NCBI GenBank assembly: GCA_964030475.1
Contig: CAXIPT010000002.1
Coordinates: 16,146,346-16,210,345 of the forward strand
Length of the DNA: 64,000 bases
Direction of reading: 5' to 3'
Origin: Tethya wilhelma
Taxonomy: Eukaryota; Porifera; Demospongiae; Tethyida; Tethyidae
Shown here: positions 22,285 through 32,700 of the stretch, piece after piece
How positions within the stretch are numbered: position 1 is the stretch's first letter
Layout: each line of letters opens with the position of its first letter
Notes under the pieces: generated by a model
Database searches by the model: none
What the model saw: only the letters and a program-made list of their open reading frames with translations
What the model was told of the DNA's origin: nothing
Position numbers and translations under genes: made by a program

Positions 22285-24357
22285 TTTTTTTTTTCTTTTT
22301 TTTTTCTTTCTTTCTATAAAATTTCTGCATAATAATAACAATGCATGGATACATAGTTAGCAAATGCTATTTGTACAAGTACCCAACAACAAACAAATGG
22401 GAAACAGCAAAAACATTTACAAGTTAGACAGAACATTACGTTTAAAAGTACTTAACGAGTCACATTCGACAAGTTCCCTGGGTAGAGTGTTCCACAGTGA
22501 GATGGTACTTGGAAAGAATGAGGATTGGTAGGAACGAGTTCTACAGTGAGGTAGACAAAGTGAGTGATTTGTCAATGAATGAGTGTTGTGCTGGTGCTCA
22601 TATGGATGTAATGGTGCATCTGGAAAATCTGTGAATCCCTTGACTATTTTGAACAGATGACACAAACAAGATTGCATTCTGCGTGCTTCCAAAGATGGTA
22701 GATTTGAATTTGCCAATAATTCATTATAACTAGTATCCCAGGTTCGGAAACATACTCTTAAGGCAAATTTTTGTGCATCCTCCAGCTGCGAAATGCCTGC
22801 ATTGAATGTCGGATTCCATACAATGGAAGCGTACTCCAAGTGAGGACGGATAAACGATGTATAGAGCTTTGTCATTGTTGAAGGAGAGGAATATTGATAA
22901 AATCGCCTATACAATAATCCCACAAGTTTTCTGGTCTTGTTACAACAGTTATTTATATGTAGAGACCAGGAAAGATCAGACGTGATGGTTACACCAAGAT
23001 ATTTGTAGTTGTTAACTTGCTCAAGATTACAACCGTGTATGGTAAGCTGTGGTGGAGAACAGGATGCTGTACGCTTTCTTGTGATGAAAAGCAGTTTACA
23101 CTTAGAAGCATTTAGTTTAAGATCTTTATTTTCAATGAAGTTGGCAACAGAGTTGACATCAGATTGCAAATGCTTGTAGTCAGACTTACATTTAATAATA
23201 CGATAGAGAGCTATGTCGTCAGCAAACATATTGAGCTCACTTCCAGGAGAAGTCACAGCAGCAACATCATTAATGTAAGTTATGAACAGCAGAGGGCCTA
23301 AAACAGACCCTTGTGGTACTCCTGATACAACTGGAAGTGTGTGGGAATTTACTCCATCAACACCAACGTACTGTGTCCTATTAGATAAATAGTTACTAAT
23401 CCATCCTAAGAGGTATGGATCCAGGCCCAGTTCAAATAATTTGATGATTAGTAATGAGTGTGACACAGTGTCAAATGCTTTAGACACGTCAAAGAAAACA
23501 ACACATACTTCATGTCCTTGATCTAAGGCTCTTTGCCAGTCATCAACCACTCTAATTAGAGCAGAAACAGTAGAACGATTTACCATGAACCCCCACTGTA
23601 TTGAAAATATCGGAGAATGCTTACATAAAAAATTCTCAACTATTTCCTTGACATGTCTTTCTAGTACTTTGCTTAATATAGGCAAAACCGATATTGGTCG
23701 ATAACCTGAAGGTAGTGATTTATTTAATCCTTTTGGAATCGGAGTTACTCTGGCTTGTTTGCAATCAGATGGAAAGACACCAGTGGAAATGGAGATGTTA
23801 AAATTTTTTTGTAAAGGATAAGCAATGCTTGATGCAGTGAATTTTAACATTCTTGCAGATATTTGATCATTACCAGTGGATTTAGTTACGTCAAGACCTG
23901 ATAATAACTCAAAAACTCTTTCTTCAGTGCAGAGAAATTCTGAAGGACAGTTACATGATGGTAACTCAGCAAGTGCACTAGGTGATAAAAAGGAAGGAAG
24001 TGGATGGGAGCTGTGGTTAAAACACGAGTGGAAATATAGTTGTTGAGAGCAACTGCATGCCTTGTCCAAGCTAGATTCTGTAGGATTGATACCATCATTT
24101 AATGTAGGTATCGCTGAACAATGATCCTGATTGAGTGTTCGAACAGTTTTCCAGAATGTTTTGACATCAGCATTATTGAGATTCTGGTTGAAGAATACAC
24201 GCTTATGTTCTCGGACCAAGGAAACAACCTGGTTCCTCTTTTTTAGGTACTTGTTATGGTCTAATGGATTACCAGATTTCTTCGCTGCACGAAACAGTGC
24301 ATCTCTTTTCTTGATGGCATTTAGAATCTGCTTATTGATCCAATACTTTTGCAATTA
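22285..24357 (-). mobile_element. Non-LTR retrotransposon, 5'-truncated
   Basis: Minus-strand element with a reverse-transcriptase ORF and an A-rich 3' tail (the T-rich run at 22286-22315 on the plus strand). The endonuclease domain that normally precedes RT in this class is missing, which fits 5' truncation during target-primed reverse transcription. TTTTGCA occurs at both edges (near 22270 and 24344) and may be a short target duplication, but this is weak. Confidence 0.8.
22417..24354 (-). CDS. Non-LTR retrotransposon reverse transcriptase
   Basis: A single frame of 645 codons. N-terminal region before RT at 1-150 (KTFWKTVRTLN). RT motifs: GNDQISARML near 161; PIPKG..GYRPISVLP near 206-225; FFDVSKAFDTVSH near 287-299, with the first catalytic Asp about 289; SGVPQGSVLGPLLF near 344-357; FADD at 377-380; K.LGVTI-type motif further on. 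The last 200 residues (RPHLEYASIVWNP, ALR, LPSLEARR) are typical of the C-terminus in Jockey/CR1/L2-like elements. No stop or frameshift, so the insertion is young. The listed ATG is only the first Met after the truncation point; the protein once began further upstream. The exact clade cannot be fixed by eye. Confidence 0.9.
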   Translation of the reverse strand: MQKYWINKQILNAIKKRDALFRAAKKSGNPLDHNKYLKKRNQVVSLVREHKRVFFNQNLNNADVKTFWKTVRTLNQDHCSAIPTLNDGINPTESSLDKACSCSQQLYFHSCFNHSSHPLPSFLSPSALAELPSCNCPSEFLCTEERVFELLSGLDVTKSTGNDQISARMLKFTASSIAYPLQKNFNISISTGVFPSDCKQARVTPIPKGLNKSLPSGYRPISVLPILSKVLERHVKEIVENFLCKHSPIFSIQWGFMVNRSTVSALIRVVDDWQRALDQGHEVCVVFFDVSKAFDTVSHSLLIIKLFELGLDPYLLGWISNYLSNRTQYVGVDGVNSHTLPVVSGVPQGSVLGPLLFITYINDVAAVTSPGSELNMFADDIALYRIIKCKSDYKHLQSDVNSVANFIENKDLKLNASKCKLLFITRKRTASCSPPQLTIHGCNLEQVNNYKYLGVTITSDLSWSLHINNCCNKTRKLVGLLYRRFYQYSSPSTMTKLYTSFIRPHLEYASIVWNPTFNAGISQLEDAQKFALRVCFRTWDTSYNELLANSNLPSLEARRMQSCLCHLFKIVKGFTDFPDAPLHPYEHQHNTHSLTNHSLCLPHCRTRSYQSSFFPSTISLWNTLPRELVECDSLSTFKRNVLSNL

Positions 24358-24536
24358 AATGGGCATGGCTCGAAATTTTTGCCCACGTGGTTTTAATGTC
24401 CCGAAGTTTTTAGCTGGAGGTTGGCACCTATGTTATACCAAGGCAAGTAAATCTTATTAGTCTGAGATATATAGCTCCAGCCTAAATGTGACTGAGATGT
24501 GTGTTTCACTTCAGTAACAAGTAGGCTACACAAATG

Positions 24537-24745
24537 GATAAATCGTAAGAAGAAAGCAAACAAGATGGAATGGCAGTTAGAAATGTGTACATAACTCATC
24601 CTGTGGGCAAAATGAGGGAATCAACATGGCAAAAGACTATTACATGCAGCCCACAGAACGATTCTGTACACATGCAGTAACAGCCATTTCATCTTGTTTG
24701 CTTTCATTTTACAATTTAGCTATTCCTGTATCTCATTACATTTCC
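24537..24745. mobile_element. Foldback element, second type, diverged copy
   Basis: AAATCGTAAGAAGAAAGCAA.. (left) is inverted as TTGCTTTCATTTTACAATTT.. (right), and both arms carry ACAAGATG..AATGGC. Same type as 27779-28048 but with more arm mismatches. Confidence 0.6.
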
Positions 24746-25134
24746 AATGTTTGTTTGTTTTTTTATTTGTTAACAATAGAAATATTGTAGTGTAGATAAA
24801 ATGAAACTCAACAAAAAATATAAACTGTGAAGAAAATCAATAGTTACAGTGTAAATTTATATAGTGCTAATCATAAACATAATGAGGCAAATAGTAGAGT
24901 AGAGGCAGCTAGGATTATGATCATGGTGAGAAATAGTACAATGGAAATAACAGCTACGTTGTGACTCTGATACAAGGTTAAAGCTCCAGGGTTTTCCACA
25001 ACAAATATAAGTAGAGTGGTAGTTAATTGGGTAATAAAATTTTTAACCTACATATCTTCACATGTACAGTGTATGAACAACATAATAGTAAAGTTATATA
25101 TCCATGATAGAATTTGTACACAAAATTATAATAT

Positions 25135-25323
25135 ATAGATCGGGAAATTTTCGTTGGTAAAATATTTCGCCTATTAAATTTTCGCATAGTTTAATTTTCA
25201 TCGTTGCAGACGATTTGGTAAAGATTGCCATACAAAATAATTTTTCACAGAGTTTAATTTTTTTCAGTAATGGTCGACTCATCGACGAAAATTTTTTGCG
25301 ATAAAAATTTCCCGATCTACGGT
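25135..25323. mobile_element. MITE with AGATCGGGAAATTTT ends
   Basis: The left end TAGATCGGGAAATTTTCG is inverted at the right end as AAATTTCCCGATCTACGGTA. The interior has opposed TTAATTTTC/GAAAATT stretches. Similar in size and design to the TA-flanked MITEs, but one end lacks CCGTA. Confidence 0.6.
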
Positions 25324-25369
25324 AATTTAACTGCAATATACGCCTAGCTGTTCCTCAATGCTGACCATG

Positions 25370-25761
25370 TATGTACTGCATTGTAAAAGTCAAACTCTTC
25401 CAAATTAGGACCTTCTATAGAAATTCTCATGCATACAATGGTTCAGTATAGCATTATTCATTTCACTATGCAGTCGAATTTTAATCCTTTGCATAGTGGA
25501 GAATGTCCTTTCACAATCTGCTGTACTAATTGGGAGGGTAAGACATACTTAAGTCAACCTCATAAAGTTTGGGTACAGAAATAAAAATGTTGCATTTGTT
25601 GTGAGCATTTCTAATACTTCTGCTATTGATGAATTATGGCAGTGCATGCTAAGATACTCCAATAAATCTGACCATTGATTCACTTTTGAGATCATCAACA
25701 ATTGCATGCCTAGTTGCTCTGCCTCAGAGGCTCTCATCGACAGATTACCAACTGCATGCAA
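25370..25761 (-). pseudogene. Decayed hAT transposase C-terminus
   Basis: The minus-strand frame from 25761 gives about 70 codons, a TAA, then continues in the same frame with LPISTADCERTFSTMQRIK and NNAILNHCM, followed by a small frameshift and MRISIEGP. This is the C-terminal dimerisation region of hAT transposases, where the motif LPxSTADCERxFSxM..K is characteristic. Only about 130 codons are present; the catalytic core is not recognisable. One stop and one frameshift show that it is dead. Confidence 0.8.
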
Positions 25762-25849
25762 GGCCTAAAACTCACAAAAACTTTCCTCGGGACAGCACTC
25801 GTAAAGAGCACTAATGGGAAGCCACATAGTGCCATTTTTGTTCTAATGT

Positions 25850-26160
25850 ACGTACTTACGTACATCCTAACTGACTTACTTGAAAAGGATTTCCAGAGAA
25901 CCAGAACGTGTTGAGCCAACTTTGACAGCACAAAGTAAGTTCTTTTCATAAGTACTACATTCCGTGATACTCGTTTTGATCATAAATATAGGCCTAAACA
26001 AAACTAGAAAGCTTCAAAATTAAACTTATTATAGTGTATAAATTCATGTACTACAATGCAGCCATCTTTGTAAGTAGAGTTCAAAGGTCATTATCTCTCC
26101 ACGTGGCATTATGCGCATGTGCATTAGCCTCCTCCAGCATAATAAAAGTGTATGCAGCTT
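25850..26160. repeat. Fragment of the FB-associated composite repeat, inverted
   Basis: GTAGGTACATC..TTGAAAAGGATTTCCAGAGAACCAGAACGTGTTGAGCC and CACGTGG..GCGCATG match, in mixed orientation, parts of 12830-13335 and 33190-33360. It adjoins foldback FB3. Confidence 0.55.
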
Positions 26161-26219
26161 TTTGTAGGGACTAACCAGTCTCTGATAGTCTTCACACTGT
26201 AGTGTTGAAAAAGTGAATG

Positions 26220-26620
26220 AACAAGTAGTAAAAAATTCAAAAATTAGTGGTGTAGGAATGGGCAGTGCGGTAAAAAGTATTGGAACAAGGCATGTCTCAA
26301 TTTTGGCACATGACTACTTCATTTTTTTACCCAACTTTTGCCTGGCAGTCCAGTTCAAGTTACGTGTCTGTTATAGTTTACTCCACTGCTTAGCCAACTA
26401 ATTAGTAGGAATTTGAACCAATGCAATAGTAAGCTATGGTACTATTGTAGCTACAGATGATTCATTGCATTTACGACACTGAGGATCCATATGAGGGATC
26501 AAGAATATAAAAATGAAGTATATAGTTATGTGCCAAAATTGAGACATACCTTGTTCCAATACTTTTTACTGCACTGCTTATTCCTACACTACTTATTTTT
26601 TGAAATTTTTATTATATGAT
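26220..26620. mobile_element. Foldback element FB3
   Basis: The left arm (AAGTAGTAAAAAATTC.. GTGGTGTAGGAATGGGCAGTGC.. GGAACAAGGCATGTCTCAATTTTGGCAC) is mirrored in the right arm (GTGCCAAAATTGAGACATACC.. TTCCAATACTTTTTACTGCACTGC). Copy-specific bases (TATTGGAACAAG, AATTTTGGC) occur in both arms. Confidence 0.8.
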
Positions 26621-26780
26621 GCGTGATGGATAAATTATCTGTATAATAATAACTGGGTGCAGTGAAAGGCATGCATGCACTGCTCGGCCAGTAAACAACT
26701 TGCATTCACTGACTCATATTGAGACAGATCAGTGATACATGATAGGGTGTCCAACGTCAAGTTTCAAGAGTAGCAAATTG
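26585..26780 (+). repeat. Direct repeat of about 195 bases, first copy
   Basis: From TTCCTACACTACTTATTTTT through CTGCTCGGCCAGTAAACAAC to TCAAGAGTAGCA it matches 28240-28437 almost exactly. A nearby segment around TGGTCACGTGACCA (26910) is inverted at about 28130. No gene. Confidence 0.75.
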
Positions 26781-27010
26781 AAGTCATTACTAGTTATTTG
26801 TGTAGACCTACTATAGGTCAACTGAAAAATATATATGGTTTGATGTAATCATGCATTGTTTTTCCTTTGTGACGCGTTTCAATAAAACACAAATTCGCAA
26901 AATAATGGTCACGTGACCAGAATATAGTACGCGTATGTACGCATGCACGTACACCGCATGCTATTGCCGCATTTGTCACAAGCAGTAAGAATCTTGCAAA
27001 CACTCATTCC

Positions 27011-27545
27011 CAGTACGGTAGTACTGGATACATAGGAATGGCACGGATGGCCCATTAGCGCAATACAAATATTCACGCGAATAACTCTGCAAAAACTGAG
27101 CGCTTAGCACTAAAAGGCTTCTTAAGCTACTATTTAGCTCTTTCTCTTTCTAATGAACCCAAAAACATAGCCTAAAACCATCGCTAAAGTACCCAACTAA
27201 AGTATGCCAAACCTCTAATTTTCTCCATCTTCTTCTTATTCTTCTTCTTCTTCTTCTTCTTCTATCTTCTCATGCTATATCTCAAAGACCATTCACTTTT
27301 AGAAGCTGATTCTTGAACGAACAAACTTGGTTTCTTTGTCTTCAATCGCTTTTGCCATCGGTTTTTTGTATCTCTCTTTGAGTCGCTAGATACAAGGCCA
27401 AAAGCGCCTTCTCCATATGGCGCCGCCATTAAATTTCTAAACTCACATGCATTATTCATAAGCTAGCTAGCCTAACGACCCTTTCCACATTCAAGTGTGC
27501 GTTATTTGGAATCTATTGCAAGCATGCAGTGCAGTGCCCCAAGTT
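27011..27545 (+). repeat. Dispersed repeat with (CTT)n, copy 2
   Basis: Same order of blocks as 21117-21545 and closest to 52896-53430. The microsatellite (TTC)n is at about 27230-27262. Confidence 0.8.
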
Positions 27546-27778
27546 CTGTCCTAGATCCTATCCTCTCGTTCTCTGGGTTCAATTCTTCAGTAGGGAAGTC
27601 AATATAGCTAACAAGACATAATCACGTTGCCAGCTTGGAGGTTCAGATTTTCAGCTGTCTCAAAGGCATTACTCAAGGCAGGCTGTCACAACTGAGTTGC
27701 CAGGCAAGTTCTCTGCTCAGGCTGAAGGCTAAATTCCACTGATATTATAAACAATTATTTGGAAAAAAATAGAACAAA

Positions 27779-28048
27779 CAAGTACAAAAAACATTAGAAA
27801 TGTAAATCAAACATAGGAATGGCCAAATCGTAAAAAAGCGAGCAAACAAGATAGGAATGGTTGTCAGATTGAGCAAGTTCATTCCTGTGTCTACAATGTC
27901 ATTGAGCTCAGTAGAGATATGAACATAGGTGACACAGTGAAATGAACTCCTCGCTCAATCTGACAACCATTCCTATCTTGTTTGCTCGCTTTTTTACGAT
28001 TTGGCCATTCCTATGTTTGATTTACATTTCTAATGTTTTTTGTACTTG
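27779..28048. mobile_element. Foldback element, second type, near-perfect arms
   Basis: The two arms, from CAAGTACAAAAAACATTAG outward to the inner TTGTCAGATTGAGC, are perfect reverse complements over about 95 bases. The loop is about 65 bases. It shares the plan CAAGTA.., TAGGAATGG, CGTAAAAA, AACAAG with FB1-FB5 but not the detailed sequence. Confidence 0.85.
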
Positions 28049-28239
28049 TAAAAAGATAACATAGTCCTAGAACATTGCTTACAGCCAGGCCTCACCAAAT
28101 TTTCTATTGTAGTGGACCTAGTATGGCATTTTGGTCACGTGACCATTATTTTGTGAATTTGTGTTTTTTGTGTTTCAGACTTTTTGCTTTCTTTTAACGA
28201 TTTGGCCATTCCTATGTCTCATTACATTTCCAATGTTTT

Positions 28240-28437
28240 TTCCTACACTACTTATTTTTTGAAATTTTTATTATTATGATGCATGATGGATAAATTATCT
28301 GTATAATAATAACTGGGTGCAGTGAAAGGCATGCATGCACTGCTCGGCCAGTAAACAACTTGCATTCACTGCCCCTCATATTGAGACAGATCAGTGATAC
28401 ATGATAGGGTGTCCAACGTCAAATTTCAAGAGTAGCA
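28240..28437 (+). repeat. Direct repeat of about 195 bases, second copy
   Basis: Copy of 26585-26780 with a few changes (GCCCCTCATA for GACTCATA). Confidence 0.75.
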
Positions 28438-29775
28438 TTGCTAGTTATTAAGCCTCGGCACGTGAGTATCACGTGCAGAGGATTACGGTAGTCGTTTTGT
28501 GTGTGTGTGTGTATGTGTGTGCGTCTGTCTGTTACGGGATAATGTGAAGAATGGCCGCTCTATGGTTCAAACCAAAGGTACTTACGTTCATGAATCGAAA
28601 TTATCTTGAAAATGGTTGTGTAGAATCTTGCAAGACACTGTAGTTTCTGAGATACGAGGCTTTTGTGCTTCTCTGAACGCTTACCTTCGAAACCGCACCC
28701 ATAAATCACGCCCCACATATAGTGTGCGTTATCTAGAAATACAGTTGGACTGGATGTGCTTCAGATGACAGAGCTCTGGCTCTCAGCCTCTGGATGTGAT
28801 GTGCTTGCCTCAAGTGGCTTAGCTGCTTGCACAGGTAAGTGATTCAATTGATTGCAAGCTAAAATTCTGAGCTTACAAGTTAGTTGTGTCAGTGAACTTC
28901 CACTCAGTGTCACATATGCTTCAGCTAAGCTGCATGGTCACCAAGTAGTACTGTACTGATATTAGCGCTATAGTTCAGAAACCATATCACTCGATATTCG
29001 GCTCTGCACTCGAAGCAATCTACAGCTCTTTACTTTTAACACAATCATTTATTAGTTAGTATCACATGCGTACAGAAAAATACGCTTCATGAATAAACTG
29101 CTAGGTGCTTACCTGTTGAGCTCACTGAAGTTAAACTTAACGATTAAATATCTGCGCGTGCACCCTCATTACATATTCAAAAAATAATTGCAGTAAAAGT
29201 AGAACTTGTAGTAAATTCTGTAATACTACGGTTTGAATATTCACTACTTTTGCATTTTGTGCAGCATTTTTGCCTTAACATACCTGAGTAAGCAATACAA
29301 CTCTGTGGTGATGTTGGAATGAGCCATTTATTAAGACCACAAAGTTACAAAGCCGTATAAGTATGCATGCATTATATTGTTATGATAGCTGCCATATAAA
29401 GTGCCTTTGCATTTTATTCATGCAGTTGGTTTCCATTGGCGAATAATAAGATCTTGAGAGTAAACTGCTGCTGTACAGTCAGACACTTGTACTGAGCTCG
29501 ATTGGGACCTTGACTGCAATATAATATACCAAGGCCAATCAAGACAACTAAGGTATATGCATGCAGTTGCTTGTTATACACTATTGTGAGTCATTCCTTT
29601 ATTTCATTACTTTTTGTAACACTTTATACTCAATTGTGATATAATTCCAGTATCATGACACTGATCATTTTAAGAAATTTTTGATAGAGTTTTATTTGCT
29701 ATTTTTGGCAGACGGAGGAAAATCTGAGGTATATATATATATATATTTTTTTAATAATTGTAGGCTGGAACAATT
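28438..29775. other. Spacer upstream of the Notch-ligand-like gene
   Basis: 28498-28530 is a GT-rich microsatellite inside a repeat with GTTTCTGAGATACGAGGCTTTTGT, related to 14690-14720 and 58240-58270. From 28900 to 29775 there is no recognised repeat or coding sequence, so the promoter of the next gene probably lies here. Confidence 0.45.
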
Positions 29776-32700
29776 ATGAAGGACCTGTGTACATGGACAA
29801 CCACTGCTGGACCAGTGTTGGTTTTACCCTTCAATCTTATGATCATGATCATGGTTAGTCTTGCTATTGTATCCCATCATAGGAATTATTGTTCTACTCA
29901 CTATGTCATATCCATGGTCATATCACCTTGTACAGGTTAAGGCAGACTATCACATTAATATTTTATCACCAGCAACATTCAGCCATTTCAACAATTCACT
30001 CTTTGATGGCAGCTGCTGTAATGATGATTGTACTGAGTGTACAACCACCTTGAGATATTGTATCAGGGAGTCAGTACATCCAATATCTGATGTAACTTCA
30101 TGTCTTCTCAGCGCTAATCGTGACAATCCAATACAAATTCCTCTGGAATTAGGACCAATAAGTGCTTGCTATACAGTAAGTATTTGAGTCACTTCATTGA
30201 GTGCATGTTAGCCTCATTCCCAGGCTCCGCTTTAGCGAATATTTTCTTCGAAAATAAGGAATGAGAGAGCCTGGTACCAGTATAGTCACATGAGTGATGT
30301 TCATGCAGGGTAGACATCTGGTAGACTTGAGTCCACTCAATATTTACATGCAATATCTAGAATGCATCACGCATGCACGTGCTCCAGTCAGTTGAATGAG
30401 CAAAATTTTTGTCTATCTACGAGCACTGAAAGAGCTAGCTAGATGTAGAAGACGATGGACTTTAACAAGAGAAGAACAGACTGTGCCAGTAGTCACTCCA
30501 AAGATTGTATATTAAAGGCAACAGACCAATAGCAGTCTCTCAAAATCAGCGTTTTCAGTTCTGTGTCCAGTTTCAATCTTTTAGACTGACCAAACCAAGG
30601 TACAAGACAAATGACAATCACAAACACTGTTTAGGAAGTGGATCTATGTCTTCGCTCACAAAAAAAGGACTTTGAACAAGAGAATGACAGTTTTTTCACT
30701 CATTCTTGTGTCCTGGCCTGTTCACGGTGGTTCCCAGGAAACTTAGCTAACTAACCTGAATTATGTAGATTAGTACGTCACTTACGTGACTATTGGTACC
30801 AGGCTCTCTCCTTTCTTATTTTTGAAGAAAATATTTGCAAAGGAGGAGCCTGGGAATGAGGCAAAGTACATGTAATATCTCAAGGCCATATAAAAGGCTA
30901 GGTATATACCATAAGGGTAATTTATAGGTCTTATAGCTTGAGCATGCATGCATGAACCTGTTTGTGCATACATGAGTGAGTGCATGTAGACTAAGTAAAT
31001 CTATTGTCGGATACAATTTTATCTTACTATATTATATATGTATAAGCATGCACAACTATTTTTATTTCTACCATGCATATTATAGTCCTACTCTTCCTTA
31101 ACTATATATACCTGAAATGAGAATATTGGAGACAATAAGCTATATAGGGCTCAAATCACAGCTAGAGGTGTCCAAACCTCTGACATTTACCTCCATTTTC
31201 AGACAATAGCTTTTATTTGACTTTAAAAAGGTTCGTGGACACAGAGTGTTTACTACCAATGCTAGAACTCTCTACTTGTTCACTGTAAACTTATACCTGT
31301 TGCAACTGCACTATCATGAAGTAAGACATCCCCTCAGGTCATGCATGACCTCCACTATTGTCATAATATTATTCTCTAATAATTACATGCAGTTAATATA
31401 TATATAATAAAAATTTATAAAAATTAATGAGTGTAGGAATGGGCAGTGCCATAAAAAGTAATGAAACAAGGAATGTCACAATTTCGGCACTATCGGCACA
31501 TGACTACTTCATTTTTTTCTTTTAAATTTTTTCTTGTTGCCAAGTGTTGCCTTGGATTTGGACCGTTCTTATTTACGATTACGTATACAGTGGTTTAGAG
31601 TCAGTCATTGAGCTGCAACTGATAATATTATTATTGAGTATACAATGGACACTGAAACTGAAGTTGTCAATGGATCTGATTCATACTTCAAATCATAATG
31701 CATATTGTAATGCATAATATTTTGACATTCCTTACAAATTGGTATAGCCAACTTCATTGGAAGACTAAAATTGGGCATAAAAAAATGAAGTAGTCATGTG
31801 CCGATAGTGCCGAAATTGTGACATTCCTTGTTTCATTAAGGCTTTTTATGGCACTGCCCATTCCTACACTCATAAATTTTTATAAATTTTTATTATACTT
31901 GTTCATTCACTTTTTTGAACACTTACAGTTTAGGAATGAGATACTATTTTACTTTCGACAAAATGGTTGAGTATAATGGCAACAAAAAGCATTTGAAGGA
32001 AAAGTTATACATCCACAGTATAATTTTACTACACATGTATCTAATGCATATACAACCTATAATAGAGCAGTTGCACAACTGGTTGTAAACAGAAACCTTA
32101 CAGTTTTAAGTGCACATAACGTGCGAGCTACTTTTAGGCTTGTAATAACAGCTGACCACGTAGTACTATTACACAAGTAAATGCAAAATGCATGCACAAT
32201 ACACGGGGTAGTATGAATGTTCCCAAACGTGGTACCTGATTCACGCCACGTGGATAGAGAGCGACCTTTGAACTCTACCTACAAGAAAATGGCTACATTG
32301 AAGTACGTGGATTTATACTACTAGTGGCATGCAAGCATGGAGTGGGGCGAGCACGAGCAAGCCCATGCGCATAGAGTTTTGCATGTGGAAATAGACTCGT
32401 TGCAGGCTCTCCCCTATACACTCACTGTGAAAGGGGAGCCTAGTAGGTTATGTGGGAACGAGGCTAGTGCATATTGTTTGTTATAGCACTGGTGAAAGAG
32501 TATGGCATAATTATACAAGAGACACTTGACTTGGCTGAATTGGTTGTTGACAGAATTAATACTTGTTGATTTCTTTGATCATGAGTCTGCAGTTATTCTC
32601 GGGCAGGACTCCATTGATTCTCTCTTGCCAGTTAACAGTTACTCTCCTGGCCACCTACGCCCGGGGTTTCAGCATCATGCATGCGTTGAATCTTAGCAGC

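Noticed and set aside
22270..24351. TTTTGCA as a firm target-site duplication of the non-LTR element
   Set aside because: Only seven bases and not placed exactly at both edges; it could be chance.
29861..30187. A TTG-started 108-codon ORF as a separate small protein
   Set aside because: No ATG in frame; the sequence is better explained as intron plus the MNNL exon of the spliced DSL-like gene, with a clear GTAAGT donor at 30176.
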